In this document: positions 16,369 to 24,237 of the stretch, piece after piece
How the letters are laid out: every line of letters starts with the position of its first letter
Numbering within the stretch: position 1 is the first letter of the stretch
NCBI GenBank assembly: GCA_026129485.1
Contig: JAHCHY010000013.1
Location: 1 to 64,000, forward strand
Direction: 5' to 3'
From: Cyclobacteriaceae bacterium
GTDB taxonomy: Bacteria; Bacteroidota; Bacteroidia; Cytophagales; Cyclobacteriaceae
DNA length: 64,000 nt
Translations under genes and position numbers: made by a program
The notes under the pieces: generated by a model
What the model was told of the DNA's origin: nothing
Databases searched by the model: none
What the model saw: the letters and a program-made list of their open reading frames with translations, nothing else

Positions 16369-17208
16369 ATGAAACATCAGTTATACGTCACACTGCTAAC
16401 ATTGGAGATAAGCCTGTTTACAGTTTCCTTTGCTTTTGCGCAACAGGCTTCTGTGGCCGACAGTATTGTCCGGGTCAGGTTTCACTCGGAAATACTGGAG
16501 CAAGACCGTGGACTTATCATTCATTTGCCCCGCAATTATGATCCCGGCAGGAAATACCCTGTTATGTACGTTCTTGACGGCAGCTCTCAAGACCAGCATA
16601 TCGCTGACGAATTCGACAGTTTGTCTTTGCTTGGCCTTGTTCCTCAAACAATTATTGTTGGTATCCCTAACATGACAGCCGCGAACAGGACATTTCAATT
16701 GGTCCCTCCCTTTATGCTTACTGATCCAAATAATCCGGATAGTCCTGTGGGTACCGCTGATACTTTCCTGTCATTTATGGAATCTGAGCTTATTCCATTT
16801 ATAGCAGAAAAATATGGAGCATCCGAATTACGTTCATTTGCGGGTAACTCAAGAGGCGGCTTGCTTGTACTGTATTCTCTGATTCTCAAGCCCGATCTTT
16901 TCGCGGGCAGATTTTGTTTTAGCACTCCGTTGTGGAGGCAGGATAATCTTTTGGTGTCCCGCGCTTCCGAGTTCCTGTCTTCCAAACAGCAATTCAATTC
17001 ATTTATCTATTTAAGTGTGGGAGCCAATGAAACAGAAAACATCAGAGGCGGACTTGAGGCAATGAAGCAATCTCTTCAGCAAAATACACCAAACGGATTA
17101 ACATGGTATGCTGCTATCACTCCCCATGTTGATCATCAGCAAAATGCAAAAGCTTCGGCAAGGGATGCAATACAGAAGTGGGGAGAGTATGTTAAGAATT
17201 TGAAATGA
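16369..17208 (+). CDS. Secreted esterase of the Esterase_D/IroE type
   Basis: 279 residues from the ATG at 16369, which begins a clear signal peptide (LTLEISLFTVSFAFAQQ, cleaved after about residue 25). In-frame starts further upstream lie in the end of VOC copy 6. Alpha/beta-hydrolase features: RNYDPGRKYPVMYVLDG near residues 55-71, nucleophile Ser161 in AGNSRGGL, and a C-terminal HVDHQ providing the likely catalytic His. The family includes carbohydrate and siderophore esterases. Expected in the periplasm. The substrate is not evident. Confidence 0.85.
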   Translation: MKHQLYVTLLTLEISLFTVSFAFAQQASVADSIVRVRFHSEILEQDRGLIIHLPRNYDPGRKYPVMYVLDGSSQDQHIADEFDSLSLLGLVPQTIIVGIPNMTAANRTFQLVPPFMLTDPNNPDSPVGTADTFLSFMESELIPFIAEKYGASELRSFAGNSRGGLLVLYSLILKPDLFAGRFCFSTPLWRQDNLLVSRASEFLSSKQQFNSFIYLSVGANETENIRGGLEAMKQSLQQNTPNGLTWYAAITPHVDHQQNAKASARDAIQKWGEYVKNLK

Positions 17209-17260
17209 TACCCATTTAATAATATCAGCAAAGCCACGAATGAGGTGGGGAGAATTTTTA

Positions 17261-17277
17261 AAAACCTCATAGGTCTA
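17261..17277. repeat. AGACCTAT-family repeat, copy 5 (right half)
   Basis: AAAACCTCATAGGTCTA, a clean right arm with only a trace of the left arm (TGAGGT at 17241-17246). It ends 11 bases before the ankyrin gene start. Confidence 0.65.
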
Positions 17278-17288
17278 AAATTTAAAAC

Positions 17289-18269
17289 ATGATACAACCA
17301 AATGAATTGAAGTTAAACTTGCCAATGGAACTTTCTCATGGTGTTATATCCACTACGACAAAAGTGTGGCAAGTTTTGGTTGCAAGTAAAAATGGCGACT
17401 TGGACACCGTGAAGAAAATGGTTGACAAATGCCCTGAGCTAATTTATGCCCAATACAATTACACCCCGCTCATTCATTTCGCTGTTCGTGAAGGGCATTT
17501 GAGTTTGGTTACCTATCTGTTGAAAAATGGAGCACACAACCCCGATTACAGGACATACCCTTTCCAGGATACGCTGCAAACAATTGCACATGACAGGGGG
17601 TATGATGAAATCGTGACCTTGTTGAACGAATATGCTGCCGACAGCCTTCTGCATAAATTCAAAGGCGATAATGGAAAGATTTTTTATAACAGAACTGAAT
17701 TGCAAAAAGAATTTGAAAAGGCGGTTGATAACAACGATTTGGAAAAGACTGAAAAAATATTGAAGCAACATCCGGAGTTTGCAAAAGATGAAACGTATTT
17801 CTGGGGCGAAGGGATTTTAACTTTCGCGGCAAAAGAAAACAATCGTTCAATGATTGATCTTTTACTAAGCTATGGAGCAAAAGTCCCTGACATATTAAAA
17901 TGGACACAGTTTTACTACTTTGAGCATGACGATGGCGCTGCTTACATGATGGAAAAAGGAATGAACCCCAATACCATGAGTTGGCATCATGTAACTATTT
18001 TGCATGACATGGCACAAAAGGGGAATCTATATAAAGCAGAGCTACTTATAAAATATGGCGCTGATATAAATCCAATTGATGAAGAATATCAATCCACACC
18101 GTTAGGAATGGCAGCCAGATGGGGGCATATTGAAATGGTGAACTATTTACTCAAAAAAGGCGCTGCTCCAAACAGAGCGGGCGCATCATGGGCAACCCCA
18201 TTAGCATGGGCAAAGAAAAAAGGACATACTGAAATAGAAAAAAGATTAACGGAAGCAGGTGCAACATAA
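17289..18269 (+). CDS. Ankyrin-repeat protein
   Basis: 326 residues, no signal peptide, so probably cytoplasmic. Ankyrin-type units are visible at about 45-85 (NYTPLIHFAVREGHLSLVTY), 175-205, 230-265 (TILHDMAQKGNLYKAELLI) and 267-320 (STPLGMAARWGHIEMVNYLL, TPLAWAKKKGHTEIEKRLTE). The repeats suggest a protein-binding role; no enzymatic domain is present. It is followed after 15 bases by VOC copy 7. Confidence 0.88.
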   Translation: MIQPNELKLNLPMELSHGVISTTTKVWQVLVASKNGDLDTVKKMVDKCPELIYAQYNYTPLIHFAVREGHLSLVTYLLKNGAHNPDYRTYPFQDTLQTIAHDRGYDEIVTLLNEYAADSLLHKFKGDNGKIFYNRTELQKEFEKAVDNNDLEKTEKILKQHPEFAKDETYFWGEGILTFAAKENNRSMIDLLLSYGAKVPDILKWTQFYYFEHDDGAAYMMEKGMNPNTMSWHHVTILHDMAQKGNLYKAELLIKYGADINPIDEEYQSTPLGMAARWGHIEMVNYLLKKGAAPNRAGASWATPLAWAKKKGHTEIEKRLTEAGAT

Positions 18270-18284
18270 TCTGATTAAAAGAAT

Positions 18285-18656
18285 ATGAAAATGATTCCCA
18301 CACTCCGGATCAGCAACATGAAAAAGGCCGTTGCTTTTTACACGCAGGTGCTCGATTTTGAACTAAAATACCCGGATGCACCACCAGATGAATGGGTAAT
18401 GGATCTGGTCAACGGGGATGCCGAACTGATGCTTACCAGCCTGGAAGGCGACCAACGCGCAGCCATTAATGTGTATGCGCTTGTGGATGATGTAGATGCG
18501 TTGTTTAAAAAATACCTGCAAAGAGGATTGAAGATACCGGGCAAAAAGGATTCTCCTGTTCACCAAAGCCCGATAGACCAAACCTGGGGAATGAGAGAGT
18601 TTTATGTAACGGATGAAGACGGCAACACTCTGCGGTTTGGCACACCGATCAAATGA
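18285..18656 (+). CDS. VOC-fold protein, copy 7
   Basis: 123 residues. VOC pattern: MIPTLRISNMKKAVAFYTQV and the terminal DEDGNTLRFGTPIK. First ligand position Ile, last position Arg, so no standard metal site. The short spacing to the ankyrin gene upstream and the membrane protein downstream (6 bases) points to one transcript. Confidence 0.85.
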   Translation: MKMIPTLRISNMKKAVAFYTQVLDFELKYPDAPPDEWVMDLVNGDAELMLTSLEGDQRAAINVYALVDDVDALFKKYLQRGLKIPGKKDSPVHQSPIDQTWGMREFYVTDEDGNTLRFGTPIK

Positions 18657-18662
18657 AAAATT

Positions 18663-19814
18663 ATGAATACTTCATCACTTTCCACTAACAGGGTTCAGTC
18701 CGTTGACCTTCTTCGCGGATTGGTTCTTGTGCTGATGGCCATTGACCATGTACGTGTTTACTCGGGCGTTCCGGCTGGCGGGGCTGAAGCCAGTGTATTC
18801 TTTACGCGATGGATTACGCATTTCTGCGCCCCGGCTTTTGCCTTCTTTGCCGGCACCAGCGCTTTTCTTTATGGATTTAAAATCAACAACAAATCAACGC
18901 TTGCCCGTTACTTAGTTACACGAGGGCTCTTGCTGGTGGTGCTTGAAATTACGCTCATCCGTTTCCTGTGGGCATTTCATATTAACTATTCCGAATTTTT
19001 CTTAGCCGGTGTTATCTGGATGCTGGGCTGGTGCATGGTGTTGTTAGCTGCATTCATCTGGTTAAACCCGCGTATGGTGGGCGCAATCGGATTGATTATT
19101 ATTCTAATTCAATCTGTTTTTAGTAAAGTGCCTTACCTCCTGCCGACAGACAGTCAGTTTGCGTTCGCAAAATTCTGGGAGTTCATCTATCCTTCCGGCT
19201 TTGAATCGTACGAAGGTGTAGCTGTATTATATTCCATTATTCCGTGGATTGGTGTGATGGCTGCCGGCTATGGCTTTGGTTTAGTTTTCACACTGAGCGA
19301 AGATAAAATCCGCAAAGTATGCCTTGCCATCGGCTTAACGGCTGTTGCACTTTTTATCATCATCGGAAGCATTGCAATCGTTCAGCAACCAAATGAAGAT
19401 GGAATACCCTTTGTCTTTCAATTGCTCAATCAGCGTAAGTACCCGGCCTCACCTTTGTTCCTTGCCATGACGCTCGGGCCTGTCATTGCATTGGTGCCTT
19501 GGGCAGAAAAAGCGACCGGCTGGTTTGCCGATGTAATGAAAACATTCGGGCGTGTGCCGTTCTTTTATTACCTGCTCCACATTTTGGTAATTCACCTCAG
19601 CGCGCTGCTGGTGTATCTTATCCTTTACGGGTCAGTTCATCATGACTGGTTCTTATATGCACCTTATGTATTTATCGAAAATGAGTACCGTTGGACTTTA
19701 CCGTTGCTCTATTTAGTATTCGCTATTGATGTGGTTATCCTGTTTTTCATTTGCCGGTGGTATGCCCGCTATAAATCAGGCCATCCCGAAAAGAAGTGGT
19801 TGAAATATGTATAA
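18663..19814 (+). CDS. DUF1624/heparan-alpha-glucosaminide acetyltransferase-like membrane protein
   Basis: 383 residues with about ten transmembrane segments. The N-terminus RVQSVDLLRGLVLVLMAIDH matches the start of the HGSNAT_cat/DUF1624 family, with the Asp-His of AIDHVR and a downstream FAFFAGTSAFLYG helix. The C-terminal GRVPFFYYLLHILVIHL segment is also typical. Such proteins are thought to transfer acyl groups across the inner membrane to glycans. No glycan gene is adjacent. Probably the last gene of the transcript that starts near the ankyrin gene. Confidence 0.82.
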   Translation: MNTSSLSTNRVQSVDLLRGLVLVLMAIDHVRVYSGVPAGGAEASVFFTRWITHFCAPAFAFFAGTSAFLYGFKINNKSTLARYLVTRGLLLVVLEITLIRFLWAFHINYSEFFLAGVIWMLGWCMVLLAAFIWLNPRMVGAIGLIIILIQSVFSKVPYLLPTDSQFAFAKFWEFIYPSGFESYEGVAVLYSIIPWIGVMAAGYGFGLVFTLSEDKIRKVCLAIGLTAVALFIIIGSIAIVQQPNEDGIPFVFQLLNQRKYPASPLFLAMTLGPVIALVPWAEKATGWFADVMKTFGRVPFFYYLLHILVIHLSALLVYLILYGSVHHDWFLYAPYVFIENEYRWTLPLLYLVFAIDVVILFFICRWYARYKSGHPEKKWLKYV

Positions 19815-19884
19815 AGACCTGTCTTAGGCTACAGACCAACTTTAAACTTTCACCAGGTGTCGGACAGAAAGTGAGCGTCCCGGC

Positions 19885-19913
19885 TTTGGATAACTCACAA
19901 AGTATTACCTTTG
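19885..19913 (+). promoter_or_regulatory. Bacteroidetes-type promoter match
   Basis: TTTG (19885-19888), a 17-base spacer, then TACCTTTG (19906-19913), an exact match to the TTTG / TAnnTTTG consensus. Transcription would begin near 19920, that is at or after the first in-frame ATG of the next gene. Confidence 0.55.
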
Positions 19914-19917
19914 AGAA

Positions 19918-20301
19918 ATGGCTGGTGTAATCCGATTCTGGCGCAAAGGTTTAATGGCACGGGTAATAGCCGGGTTAGTCGCGCTGTACCTGTTCGATAC
20001 CAGCGTGGATTTTCAACACGTTCGCAGCATAGAAGAAGATATTACGATTAACGAGATTGAGAGCTTAAGCGAATTGCTGCTGGAAGAGCTTATAAATCTG
20101 GAGGGATTGTTTGACGAAGTGCCCGAATCGGATCGTGAGCCGATCAGTAAGGTTTCGTTTGCGCTGATTTACCTCGTGCCGCCCGGCTTGTGCATGCAGT
20201 CAGTAGCCCCGGCCAAAAGACCTGTTTACCTCGTTACACAAGAGCAGGATTGTTATTCAGCGCCCTTTATCCGGCTAACCCCACCTCCGCGACAAGCTTA
20301 G
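19918..20301 (+). CDS. Small hypothetical protein, start uncertain (19918 or 19954)
   Basis: 127 residues from the ATG at 19918, or 115 from the ATG at 19954. The promoter match at 19885-19913 predicts a transcript that would lose the first ATG, so the second start (MARVIAGLVALYLFDTSVDF) is preferred unless transcription begins a little earlier. A hydrophobic N-terminus is followed by an acidic segment (SIEEDITINEIESLSELLLE). This loosely resembles small Bacteroidetes proteins encoded near metal-efflux genes, but none lies here and no function is assigned. Confidence 0.65.
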   Translation: MAGVIRFWRKGLMARVIAGLVALYLFDTSVDFQHVRSIEEDITINEIESLSELLLEELINLEGLFDEVPESDREPISKVSFALIYLVPPGLCMQSVAPAKRPVYLVTQEQDCYSAPFIRLTPPPRQA

Positions 20302-20337
20302 TTTCTTCTTTGACAAGGGAATTTTAACTAAGCTTTT

Positions 20338-20430
20338 ATGACCAGAAAATTTAAAACCAATCTTATATTTCTTCTTGTGCTGCTCGCACTGTTTGTACTT
20401 GCGATTTTAACCGACTGGCTCGACTGGTAA
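20338..20430 (+). CDS. 30-residue single-span membrane peptide
   Basis: Short open frame ATG to TAA: a basic start (MTRKFKTN), one hydrophobic span of about 15 residues (LIFLLVLLALFVLAIL) and the acidic end TDWLDW. The positive-inside charge pattern predicts a cytoplasmic N-terminus. It follows the preceding small gene by 36 bases on the same strand and could share its transcript. No homology claim is made. Confidence 0.5.
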   Translation: MTRKFKTNLIFLLVLLALFVLAILTDWLDW

Positions 20431-20471
20431 ATGTCAGATGCCGGTTTGGAAACAGGAGCTACAGGATGGCT

Positions 20472-21239
20472 TCAGTTTCCGAATAACCAGCTTACAAAAT
20501 CAGGCTCGGCAAATGCATGATCCCAACTGTTGTGATTTACGCCACCGTATTCGGTATATTTCACACTTGCCTTAAGCGATTTCAGCTTTTCTACCATTGT
20601 TCTTGATTCGCTTACCTGCACCAGGCCATCCTGGTCGCCATGAAAAATCCAGAAGGGTACTTTGGCGGCTTGCCTGGTGTAGCGGGCTGCATCGCCACCC
20701 CCGCAAATAGGCGCGGCAGCCGCAAACAGTTTGGGGTACCGGTACACGGCTTCGAACGTACCCATGCCACCCATCGAGAGGCCGGTAATGTAAACGCGCT
20801 TCTTATTAACGCCTTCTTCAGCAACTATTTTTTTTACCAGCTCAATGGCCGCACCCAGCGCAGTTGTTTCCGGCCGCGAGTAGTCGAACGAAAGTGTAAG
20901 CGGACTGGTGGATCGGTCAACGGTTACACTTCCCCAATAGTTATCGGCAGGGCATTGCGGAATAACGACAATAGCCGGAAAATTTTTACGGTTTTCTTCT
21001 TTAAGAAAAAGCCTGGCGCCATGCACCAGTTGCTTTTCATTGTCATTACCGCGTTCGCCAGCGCCATGCAGAAACAGTACCAACGGGTATTTTTTACCGG
21101 GATCATAATCTTGCGGAAGCAATAACCGGTATGGAAGCCCCAGCCCGTTTGAAGCCTGGTAGGTTTTCTTCAGATACAAGGAATCCTGTGCCAGGCCGGA
21201 AACCGAAACAATGAGGAGAAGCGCGGTTAATGTTTTCAT
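20472..21239 (-). CDS. Secreted dienelactone-hydrolase/carboxylesterase-like protein
   Basis: 255 residues with a signal peptide (MKTLTALLLIVSVSGLAQ). Alpha/beta-hydrolase core: LVLFLHGAGERG (residues 53-64), nucleophile Ser155 in ITGLSMGGMG, likely acid in FHGDQDGLV and His in VNHNSW near the C-terminus. Proteins of this form occur as periplasmic feruloyl-esterase- or phospholipase-like enzymes; the substrate is not evident. Monocistronic by appearance, with a large hairpin separating it from the small gene upstream. Confidence 0.88.
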   Translation of the reverse strand: MKTLTALLLIVSVSGLAQDSLYLKKTYQASNGLGLPYRLLLPQDYDPGKKYPLVLFLHGAGERGNDNEKQLVHGARLFLKEENRKNFPAIVVIPQCPADNYWGSVTVDRSTSPLTLSFDYSRPETTALGAAIELVKKIVAEEGVNKKRVYITGLSMGGMGTFEAVYRYPKLFAAAAPICGGGDAARYTRQAAKVPFWIFHGDQDGLVQVSESRTMVEKLKSLKASVKYTEYGGVNHNSWDHAFAEPDFVSWLFGN

Positions 21240-21260
21240 GGTGAAGTGTTGAATGAATAA

Positions 21261-21340
21261 AAAGAGGCTGTATCAAAAGTGTATTCTACTGTCAGGTCTT
21301 CTGTATGACAAATGAAACTGCCTTTTGAAACGGCCTCTTT
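21261..21340. repeat. Imperfect 80-bp inverted repeat
   Basis: Arms AAAGAGGCTGTATCAAAAG (21261-21279) and CTTTTGAAACGGCCTCTTT (21322-21340), two mismatches over 19 positions. It lies 3' of the small basic-protein gene on the minus strand and could serve as its terminator, or be a MITE-like repeat. Confidence 0.65.
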
Positions 21341-21352
21341 GGTTTAAAGCCT

Positions 21353-21454
21353 TTAGCTGTTTGCTTTCTTGGCTCTTTTCTCAGCCCGCTTTTCTTTCAG
21401 CGTTTTAGCAGGCTTTTTCTTCTCTTCTTTTTTGCGATCCATTCCTTTTGACAT
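21353..21454 (-). CDS. 33-residue highly basic small protein
   Basis: ATG at 21454 to TAA. About half of the residues are Lys, Arg or Glu (MSKGMDRKKEEKKKPAKTLK at the start, KRAEKRAKKANS at the end). The composition resembles a small conserved basic protein I recall from Bacteroidetes genomes; the role is unknown. It could be an RNA- or DNA-associated peptide. Followed on its own strand by the large hairpin at 21261-21340. Confidence 0.55.
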   Translation of the reverse strand: MSKGMDRKKEEKKKPAKTLKEKRAEKRAKKANS

Positions 21455-21488
21455 AACGATAAAATTTTATTACCCGAATGTAAATAAT

Positions 21489-22301
21489 TTATTGATTGTT
21501 CAAAACTTCAAAAACATGGTCGCCACTCATGCTGATCAGCTCATTATGGTTGGCATTAAGCTCGTAAAACCGAACCTGCGGTATTTGTTTGGTTAACCGT
21601 TTAACAAGCTTTGCCGGCACAATCTTATCGCGGGTGCCGGCAATCAGTATAATCCGGAGCGGGTTGCTGTTTACCAGCCGGGTAAGCTGTGCAGCGCTGC
21701 TTTTGAGATGCCGGAATTGTACCCACGAATTATACACCCGCTCACGTTTTGACTGGCTATCCATTTGCCGTTGGGCGAACCGGAGTAATTTCCGGTCGAT
21801 AAGGTGCGTGGCTTCCAGCACCGACAGCAGCCGGTTCCATAATGCGGGCCGGGTAACGATCAGCCAGAATAATTTCCGCGACAGGTACAGGTAGGTGGCC
21901 AGCGCATACCAGAACCTGGACTGAATTCCATCGGGGGCAATCATTACCAGGTTCTGCACCCGATCGGCAAAGCTGTGAACGGTAGCCAGGGCGAACCTGC
22001 ACCCGATGCTGAAGGCTACAATATTAAAATGTTGGATACCGGTTTCATTCAAAAACAATTGAAACAATTCCTGCCAGTCTTTCTTTTCAATGGGTTCAGC
22101 GCCTGCCCGGGAGCTGTTTCCATGAAAAAACAAATCGAAAGTGTAATGCGTGTAATTTTCTTCGCGTGGCTTCAGGATTTTATCAAACGCCTGGTGGTGT
22201 TGCCCGAAACCATGGAACCAGAGCACAACAGGGCCGCCATTACCGGTTTTGCGGTAATAAAGCGAATGACCATCGGGGTGATCCACGGAAGGCATCACCA
22301 A
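21489..22301 (-). CDS. Alpha/beta-fold hydrolase
   Basis: 270 residues, no signal peptide. Oxyanion region VVLWFHGFGQHH near residues 25-36, nucleophile Ser98 in VAFSIGCR (Ala replaces the first Gly of GxSxG), a cap region at about 120-190, Asp in IAGTRDKIVP and catalytic His in NANHNELIS near the C-terminus. Substrate unknown. Separated from its neighbours by short gaps. Confidence 0.85.
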   Translation of the reverse strand: MVMPSVDHPDGHSLYYRKTGNGGPVVLWFHGFGQHHQAFDKILKPREENYTHYTFDLFFHGNSSRAGAEPIEKKDWQELFQLFLNETGIQHFNIVAFSIGCRFALATVHSFADRVQNLVMIAPDGIQSRFWYALATYLYLSRKLFWLIVTRPALWNRLLSVLEATHLIDRKLLRFAQRQMDSQSKRERVYNSWVQFRHLKSSAAQLTRLVNSNPLRIILIAGTRDKIVPAKLVKRLTKQIPQVRFYELNANHNELISMSGDHVFEVLNNQ

Positions 22302-22345
22302 ATTTAGCCAAACCTTTTATTTTGCAGGTTAGAGATTGCTTAAAG

Positions 22346-23698
22346 TTACCTCACCAGCAACCGGGTGATTTTTTCCGTACTACCCTTGAATTTCAAGAGG
22401 TAAACGCCCGGGCGTAAATTTTGAGCAAACGGGATTTCCACTTCAAGCGAATTTACCGGTACCGAAATCACAATGTTTCCGGCAGGATCCAGTATTTGGA
22501 CCAAGTCGGTTGACCGGGGTTCAAAGTTGATCCGGATAGTAACATGATCATCCGCGGGGTTAGGGTAAACATCTATTGTTTGGCTGACAATGCGTTCGAT
22601 CAGGATAGTTTGTGAGTATTCAAAAGAGCCGTCTTTATCTACTGATTTTAACCGGTAGTAATTCCTGGAGGCGGGAGCCTCAGCGGTATACGAATACTCA
22701 TTTCTTTCAGCCGTATCGAAACCGGAACCCGCTACCTCGGCAACAGCCTTGTAAAGCTGGCCATTAACCGAATGCTCTATGATAAACCTGTCAAAGTTGT
22801 GCTCGGAAGCGGTTGCCCACGTCAGCAATACCATGGCATCCTGCAATTCTCCCTTCAGGAAAAGTAATTCTACGGGCATCGGGCTGCCCGGAATATTCTG
22901 CACCCAATTGCTGAACCCGGGGTTGGTGTTTATCATGGTTGCCTGATCGGCATTGTTTGGTGTTGTGCTGCTACCGCCACCTGAGTTGGTAATGGTTCCG
23001 TTTACATAAAGCCCGAACGGGTTGGTTGAGTTGTTGTTTACAATCTGGCTGCCGCCACCGCTAAAGTTGATATTACCGTGAACATATACCTGGCCTCCAT
23101 TGTTAATGGTAAACAGCGTACCACCGCCTGCAGCGGTAACATTACCAAACACGGCTACACGGCCATTCCGGTTAACGGTTATATCACCACTTGTGTTAGA
23201 CACAATATTTTGATAGACAATTAAATCTGCATAAGGTGGAGGGGCCGTACTGGTTCCCACAGTCAGGTAATCGGAGCTGTTTACCGTCAGGCTTCCGTGA
23301 ACAATTACACGGCCACCGGGATAAATCCTGAGGTTTGAATTCAGCGTTACGTTGCCATTGATCTCTAATGTGCCATACACATTTACGTTACCTCCTCCAC
23401 CAACGGAAAAGTTGCCGGTAACCGTAACCGTATGGCCTGCATTAATTAAAAGGGTTGCGCTGGCAAGACTGTAGTTGCCTGCCACGGCCATATTGTGATT
23501 GACAGTAGCTGTTCCCGAGCTATGGCCACCGGTAATGGAAGGTGTTGTACCGCCCCAGCCTGAAGAATTGTTCCAGTTAGAGGCAGTAGTCCAGGAGCCG
23601 GCTGCCAGTGTGGTATAGTCTTGTGCTGAAACCGAATAAGCAGATAGAACAGTTAAAAAAACGATGGCTGTCTTTACAACAGTCTTGAAATGGTACAT
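22346..23698 (-). CDS. Type IX secretion substrate with beta-solenoid-like repeats
   Basis: 450 residues. Signal peptide at 1-25 (TAIVFLTVLSAYSVSAQ). Residues about 30-250 are a Gly/Asn/Thr-rich stretch with repeated VxxxGxVxxxxG-type turns (VNVYGTLEINGNVTL, VIVHGSLTVNSS, VAVFGNVTAAGG, VYVHGNINFSGG), like a right-handed beta-helix. Residues about 275-360 resemble a fibronectin-like linker, and the last 75 residues are a T9SS sorting domain (VYPNPADDHVTI, PGVYLLKF, KITRLLVR). Export to the cell surface by the type IX system is expected, in line with the gld genes in this window. Confidence 0.9.
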   Translation of the reverse strand: MYHFKTVVKTAIVFLTVLSAYSVSAQDYTTLAAGSWTTASNWNNSSGWGGTTPSITGGHSSGTATVNHNMAVAGNYSLASATLLINAGHTVTVTGNFSVGGGGNVNVYGTLEINGNVTLNSNLRIYPGGRVIVHGSLTVNSSDYLTVGTSTAPPPYADLIVYQNIVSNTSGDITVNRNGRVAVFGNVTAAGGGTLFTINNGGQVYVHGNINFSGGGSQIVNNNSTNPFGLYVNGTITNSGGGSSTTPNNADQATMINTNPGFSNWVQNIPGSPMPVELLFLKGELQDAMVLLTWATASEHNFDRFIIEHSVNGQLYKAVAEVAGSGFDTAERNEYSYTAEAPASRNYYRLKSVDKDGSFEYSQTILIERIVSQTIDVYPNPADDHVTIRINFEPRSTDLVQILDPAGNIVISVPVNSLEVEIPFAQNLRPGVYLLKFKGSTEKITRLLVR

Positions 23699-23916
23699 AC
23701 AAAAAGTTTTGCTGGTAGATCATCAAAAATTGAACCTGATGTAATATTGGTGCCGCAAAAATATACTTTGGAAGCATATCTACCTCACTTATTCAAATTA
23801 AGTTGCATTTGGCTTGTTTGAAGGACGATTTCGCCTTAATTCGGTATGTACCATTTGCATGGATCTGGTACCAGTTCAGGAGTAATTTTGCCATTTTGGG
23901 ATGTATTTTTACGGTA

Positions 23917-24237
23917 ATGGTTACGGTATTGCAGTTCAAAAAAGCCGCACTCGGGCTGGCTGGCTCAACAGAAGAGCCTCACTTCGAGAAAACATCGTTT
24001 CGCATCCGGAAAAAGATTTTTGCGACCCTGGATGTTAAGGCTGCGCGTGCCTGCATTAAGCTCAATGAAACGGATCAGTCTGTATTTTGCCTGGATAAGG
24101 CTGTTTACCCCGTACCCAACAAGTGGGGCAAACAAGGATGGACTTTTATTGAGCTGAAAACCGTGCACAAGGATTTATGCATGGATGCGCTGCAAACCGC
24201 CTATAATACAGTAGCCGGTAAGCAGCGCCAATCCTGA
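23917..24237 (+). CDS. MmcQ/YjbR-family protein
   Basis: 106 residues from the ATG at 23917; the frame is open further upstream but those residues do not fit the family. Features: VLQFKKAALGLAGSTEEPHF, SFRIRKKIFATLD, KWGKQGWTFIELK. MmcQ/YjbR proteins are small CyaY-like folds with suspected DNA binding and no firm function. The gene converges on the next one so that the palindrome TGATCA supplies both stop codons (24235-24240). Confidence 0.85.
   Translation: MVTVLQFKKAALGLAGSTEEPHFEKTSFRIRKKIFATLDVKAARACIKLNETDQSVFCLDKAVYPVPNKWGKQGWTFIELKTVHKDLCMDALQTAYNTVAGKQRQS

Noticed and set aside
9135-18656. Calling the VOC genes glyoxalase I
   Set aside because: The metal-ligand positions are not His/Glu in any copy.
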